This document shows positions 61,214 through 64,000 of a stretch of 64,000 bases of DNA, piece by piece (the stretch's first letter is position 1; every line of letters starts with the position of its first letter). The position numbers and the translations under genes are program-made. The notes beneath the pieces were generated by a model, which saw nothing but the letters and a program-made list of their open reading frames with translations, did no database searches and was not told the DNA's origin. Source of the stretch: Effrenium voratum (Eukaryota > Sar > Dinophyceae > Suessiales > Symbiodiniaceae); NCBI GenBank assembly GCA_963377175.1, contig CAUJNA010001724.1, positions 193,501 through 257,500 of the forward strand, written 5' to 3'.

Positions 61214-61559
61214 AATCGCGCGTATCCCGGGTTGCTGCTGGGTAACGGATCTTTGGACTAAAAGACTCTTTGGTGGAGATTAAGGGGTTGCTGGTTGAAG
61301 GTTTGGGACTATATACATCTTCTTTGGCGCATTTTGCGTGGATGTTGGGACTTCAACTTTTTGCCAACTCATGGGTTTCCACTAGCCCCCTCAAAAAGTG
61401 AACAACTGTTTGCAGGGAAAAAGGTAGAAAGCAACTGGGTAACGGATCTTTAGACTTCCACTTTTTGGTGGAAATCAAGTTGGGTGTTCCACGAACCCCC
61501 CCCCAAAAAAAAAAAAACACAAAAAAAGCACTTCTTGCAGGGGGTCTCGCCAGCAACCA
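61214..61559. repeat. Family I elements, two in tandem, copy 2
   Basis: CGGGTTGCTGCTGGGTAACG...GTGAACAACTGTTTGCAGGG, then TGGGTAACGGATCTTTAGAC...CACTTCTTGCAGGGGGTCTC and AGCAACCAAGGAT. The right end pairs with the left end ATCCTTGGTTGCTG kept in copy 1. Confidence 0.6.
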
Positions 61560-61565
61560 AGGATT

Positions 61566-61634
61566 GTGAAGATCTTCGCCATGGACGGCGCGGAAGTGGG
61601 GAAGGTGGAAGGCGCGGTTTTCGGGGATGTCTAA
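61566..61634 (+). pseudogene. Truncated WD-like exon, copy 2 (inversion)
   Basis: Reads VKIFAMDGAEVGKVEGAV as in copy 1, then switches at the inversion boundary to FGDV and TAA. The blade continuation seen in copy 1 (DSGISWAFVAKRSW) now lies on the minus strand near 61900-61950. Confidence 0.6.
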
Positions 61635-61952
61635 AAATGGCAACCCCGGCCCCCCCAGCAAACAAAAGCTAAAGAAAATTGTGAGTTTCCCGCTTGGTTT
61701 CCCTTTCGAACAAACCAAAAAAGGGCTCCCTCAAAAAAATGGACACGCCAACACATGCCCCGCCTTTGCTTGCTGGTGCTTAGGGAAGCCCGAACCATCC
61801 TCACTGGTGGTTTCCAGACAGCTCGGGACCCAAAAATGGTTCATTCCAATTTTCTGCTTCCCTCCCTCACAAGAACTTCTCGTCTCTCACCAGGTTCATT
61901 CCCCATCCTTTCCTCACTCAGGGCCTTTTGGCCACCAAGGGCCCGGGAGATG
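61622..61952. other. Inverted segment, copy 2
   Basis: Reverse complement of 44577-44908 with many small indels. The right boundary joins GGGAGATG to CCAGTTTCAACTATAGG; about 14 bp found in copy 1 (TTTCCCTTTGAAG) are missing at that end. Confidence 0.9.
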
Positions 61953-62173
61953 CCAGTTTCAACTATAGGTGTGTGTGTGTGTGCAGCGGGCGGGTGGTTT
62001 CACCACAGTCAATCTCAAGGGGATTCCTCTACCACTGCTGTGTTTGCGATCTCAAGTATGAGGGGAAGGTTGTGCCAGTTTTTTGTCGGAGGATGCTGGG
62101 CCACTCCTAACTGGGGCCTGCGGGATGGCACGAGAGAGAGAGGGAGAGAGAAAGGATCGAAATGGGTGCAGGA

Positions 62174-62309
62174 GAGAAAGATGGCTTGGACTTGCCGTAC
62201 TGGTACGACAACGAGACCTTGTTCATGGCCAGCGCTTGGATGCTGTATGCCTATAGCCTCGCAAAGAAGAGCCAAGTCAAGTGGGAGCTTCCCACGGGCT
62301 CCTTCAATG
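62174..62309 (+). CDS. Candidate exon, unknown, copy 2
   Basis: Orthologue of 45158-45293, DLPYWYDNETLFMASAWMLY unchanged. Confidence 0.45.
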
Positions 62310-62361
62310 GTACTTCAGTTCCTCGGCTTGTTTGGTTCTATGTTCGTTTGGGGGAGAGCCT

Positions 62362-62473
62362 CTAGGTCCCCCAGCATTGCCCTTTCACCCTTTTTTTGGG
62401 GAGGGTTCCCCTACTAAAATAGACCACAGAAGAAAGGGTACCCTTATTCTAACCTCTCTACTGGAGGACCTAG
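62362..62473. mobile_element. Family A element A16
   Basis: Orthologue of A9 with the full core (ACTAAAATAGACCACAGAAG). 112 bp. Flanks GCCT/GCTT. Confidence 0.85.
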
Positions 62474-62659
62474 GCTTTTTACTTTCTATGTCAATGTTCG
62501 TCCAGCGTAGTAAGCCCAAGAGTCTGCAACGCGGTGTGTGTGGGTGTGAAATGGAGCCCCGACACGGGTTTTCCTTTTGGCCCCCAAAACGCCCAGCATC
62601 ACGCAATCCTAAGTGAAGCATTGCAAAATTAACTCGTGTGTTTTGTCCCACCCTTGTCG

Positions 62660-62780
62660 AGTGCTGGTCGGTGCAATTTTGGCGAAGCGGATTTTCACCC
62701 AAGTTCACCATCCTGAAGAGCAAGAAGATCGTGACCGGAAACGACAAAGGACGGGAGGGTGGCTGGGAAGGACTGTCAAG
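62660..62780 (+). CDS. Candidate exon, unknown, copy 2
   Basis: Orthologue of 45613-45730, CWSVQFWRSGFSPKFTILKS unchanged. Confidence 0.4.
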
Positions 62781-63130
62781 CTATGATACTTTTTCTTGAG
62801 GCCCGGTACGTTGTTCGTCACATGACCGTTGAATTATGGTTTGGCGGTTTAGGGGTTTGAACTCTTCTTGTAGAGGGTTCCGTATGAGCAACGGTCTACA
62901 TTTCCTGTCATCTACAGTAAGGGGCCAATAAAAAATGGAGGTTCCTGCCAGAGTCCCACAAAAGTCGGCGCCGGGTTGCATCGGATGCAAAGCTGGCAAT
63001 AGCTCCCTCCTTTTGAATGAAGCTAGTGGACAGGCGACCTTTGGAAGACACTCTTGCAAAAGACCCTGGCAGTTGTCCACTTGCGTCGGCCTCTTGCAGC
63101 GCGCTGCCAATGTGTTTGTTCTTTTTCGGA

Positions 63131-63265
63131 TGCTGGGATCCAGGCACCGCTCACTTCCTGACCTGGGACGGGACGACCTTTGCCGTGGAGAAGGATGTCA
63201 AGTTTCACCCGCACAGCGGGCCAGGGAACTTGCAGGCACGCGTGTACTGGGCTATGCCCCTCTAA
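63131..63265 (+). pseudogene. HFLTWDG exon, copy 2, ends in a stop codon
   Basis: Same residues as 46076-46210 up to AMPL, where CAA is now TAA (C to T at 63263). If the donor is the following GTAGGA, translation would stop at this exon. Together with the frame shift and the inversion this points to a pseudogene. Confidence 0.45.
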
Positions 63266-63316
63266 GTAGGAGGCTTCTCTTCGGCGGATTTGCCTACGAG
63301 TTTCAGTCAGGGAGCT

Positions 63317-63421
63317 CCATTTGCTTAAGTCCCCAGGAACAAATGAGAACATATGTACAGTAGTGACAGGTTTCCTTGAAAGCCAAGCGGGAAAATACAT
63401 ATTCATTTCAGCAAATGGAAG
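63317..63421. repeat. Family C element (reverse), copy 2
   Basis: Orthologue of 46255-46365. Confidence 0.7.
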
Positions 63422-63584
63422 AAAGAGAACGCAAACACGACTTAGTTGAAATCCAAATTTCTCCAGGCAACTTAAGCGGCTGGCCCAAAAAGTTTATTGG
63501 CTGGACTTCTATGAGACAAACCCAATTCCCATGGCCCACGCCTCACCCAAATCCCATGGCCAGCAACTTTGGCAGAATCACTTG

Positions 63585-63720
63585 AGCCACAAACAAAAAA
63601 CCCTGGGTAGATGAAGGTTATGGGACAATCCCAGCCATTCGCTGCGGATATCCGCATTCCTACTACTTAAAGCATGGTTCTGGGTCGACCATTTTAGTAC
63701 CGGGTTTTGAACAACTGACC
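63585..63720. mobile_element. Family G element, copy 4
   Basis: Orthologue of 46534-46669; flanks CACTTG/CACCTG as in copy 1. The right end reads GGGTTTTGAACAACTGACC. Confidence 0.7.
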
Positions 63721-63780
63721 CACCTGGTCAGACTTGCGGGTGGATGACAAGGGAGCGCGGTGAAGCTGAAGAGATTCGAG

Positions 63781-63921
63781 CCACCGGCCGGATGGGCGGG
63801 CCAGGTCTTCCCGGATGAGCAGACGGTGCTCTACGAGAAGGAGGGCGGGGGCCATTTCCAGGTCACCACCTTCGAGAGATTCTGGGAGAAGCGACCGGCC
63901 CGCAGAAGCTTTTATTTTCAG
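63781..63921 (+). CDS. Candidate exon, unknown, copy 2
   Basis: PPAGWAGQVFPDEQTVLYEK then EGGGHFQVTTFERFWEKRPA. The frame upstream of GQVFPDEQ is cleaner than in copy 1, where ACCGGCCAGCGGATGGCGGG differs by indels. Confidence 0.45.
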
Positions 63922-63992
63922 AGAGAGAGAGAGATAGAGGGATAGAGGGATATATATATATATATATACGTGTGTGTATCTATTTATATACA
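63922..63992. repeat. GA/TA microsatellite
   Basis: (GA)n, GATAGAGG, then (TA)n. The window ends 8 bp later inside the duplicated segment. Confidence 0.9.
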
Positions 63993-64000
63993 TAGAGGGC

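Larger units (their letters stand above)
53229..64000. repeat. Segmental duplication, copy 2
   Basis: Collinear with copy 1 (36026-46970) up to the window edge, apart from a local inversion at 61622-61952, different minisatellite lengths, and small indels. Contains the same order of family A, B, C, D, E, F, G, I and J elements, so all of these were present before the duplication. Confidence 0.95.

Noticed and set aside
1..64000. CRISPR arrays, rRNA, tRNA, bacterial operons, retrovirus-like LTR elements
   Set aside because: No spacer-repeat pattern, no recognisable RNA genes, no Shine-Dalgarno-linked frames and no gag/pol-like sequence were seen.

Overview
This window looks like nuclear DNA of a microbial eukaryote, most likely a dinoflagellate; that assignment is inference. 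There are no bacterial-style operons and no tRNA or rRNA gene I could recognise. The only long open frames lie in simple repeats, where they are artefacts. Coding signal appears as short, GC-rich candidate exons (about 60-200 nt), almost all on the + strand, scattered through repeat-rich DNA. The dinoflagellate call rests on tiny exons in very long introns, one-directional coding, recent tandem gene duplication, large simple repeats, dense short palindromic elements with splice-like ends, and a degenerate TTTAGGG patch. A pelagophyte or another alga is not excluded.

Layout. 1-3.1 kb: sparse exons, including one DUF5672-like exon with an inserted CTAGGTCC element. 3.1-7.1 kb: a 41-bp satellite, a 61-bp satellite and about 3.1 kb of GATA repeat. 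7.1-20.6 kb: dispersed candidate exons among at least ten families of short inverted-repeat elements, plus a broken Rab-like small GTPase on the minus strand. 20.8-25.3 kb: a block of minisatellites (14 bp, about 74 bp, AC, GGAAGC). 25.5-31.3 kb: eight to nine tandem copies of a complex 0.6-0.8 kb repeat. 31.3-33.8 kb: three arrays of the same 61-bp satellite seen at 3.6 kb, here in the opposite orientation. 36.0-47.0 kb and 53.2-64.0 kb: two copies of a segment of about 10.8 kb, spaced 17.2 kb apart and very similar along their length. Between them lies a more diverged paralogue (51.9-52.7 kb).

The duplicated segment probably holds one multi-exon gene. It opens with an MGCGAS start (fits the N-myristoylation pattern MGxxxS, with a Cys that could be palmitoylated), then a lysine-rich exon (KVDPAKFKSAFKKG), several exons that read like beta-propeller blades (RCC1- or WD-like), and further exons of unknown type. 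Copy 2 carries a +1 shift in exon 2, a roughly 330-bp inversion inside a propeller-like exon, and a stop codon in a later exon. It is probably decaying, while copy 1 also has at least one suspect stop.

The most interesting material is the set of short mobile elements. Family A (CTAGGTCC...GGACCTAG, about 95-155 bp, 4-bp target duplications) starts with GT and ends with AG inside its inverted repeats, as an introner would, and sits directly against candidate exons. Family B (CATAGGTGTCC...GGACACCTATG) makes 8-bp target duplications, and one member has grown a minisatellite inside itself. Family D is a hairpin whose arm carries CAG-GTAAGT. Families E and F target TA; family G leaves 6 bp. Exon boundaries here are judged by eye, without transcripts, so individual exon calls carry low to moderate confidence.
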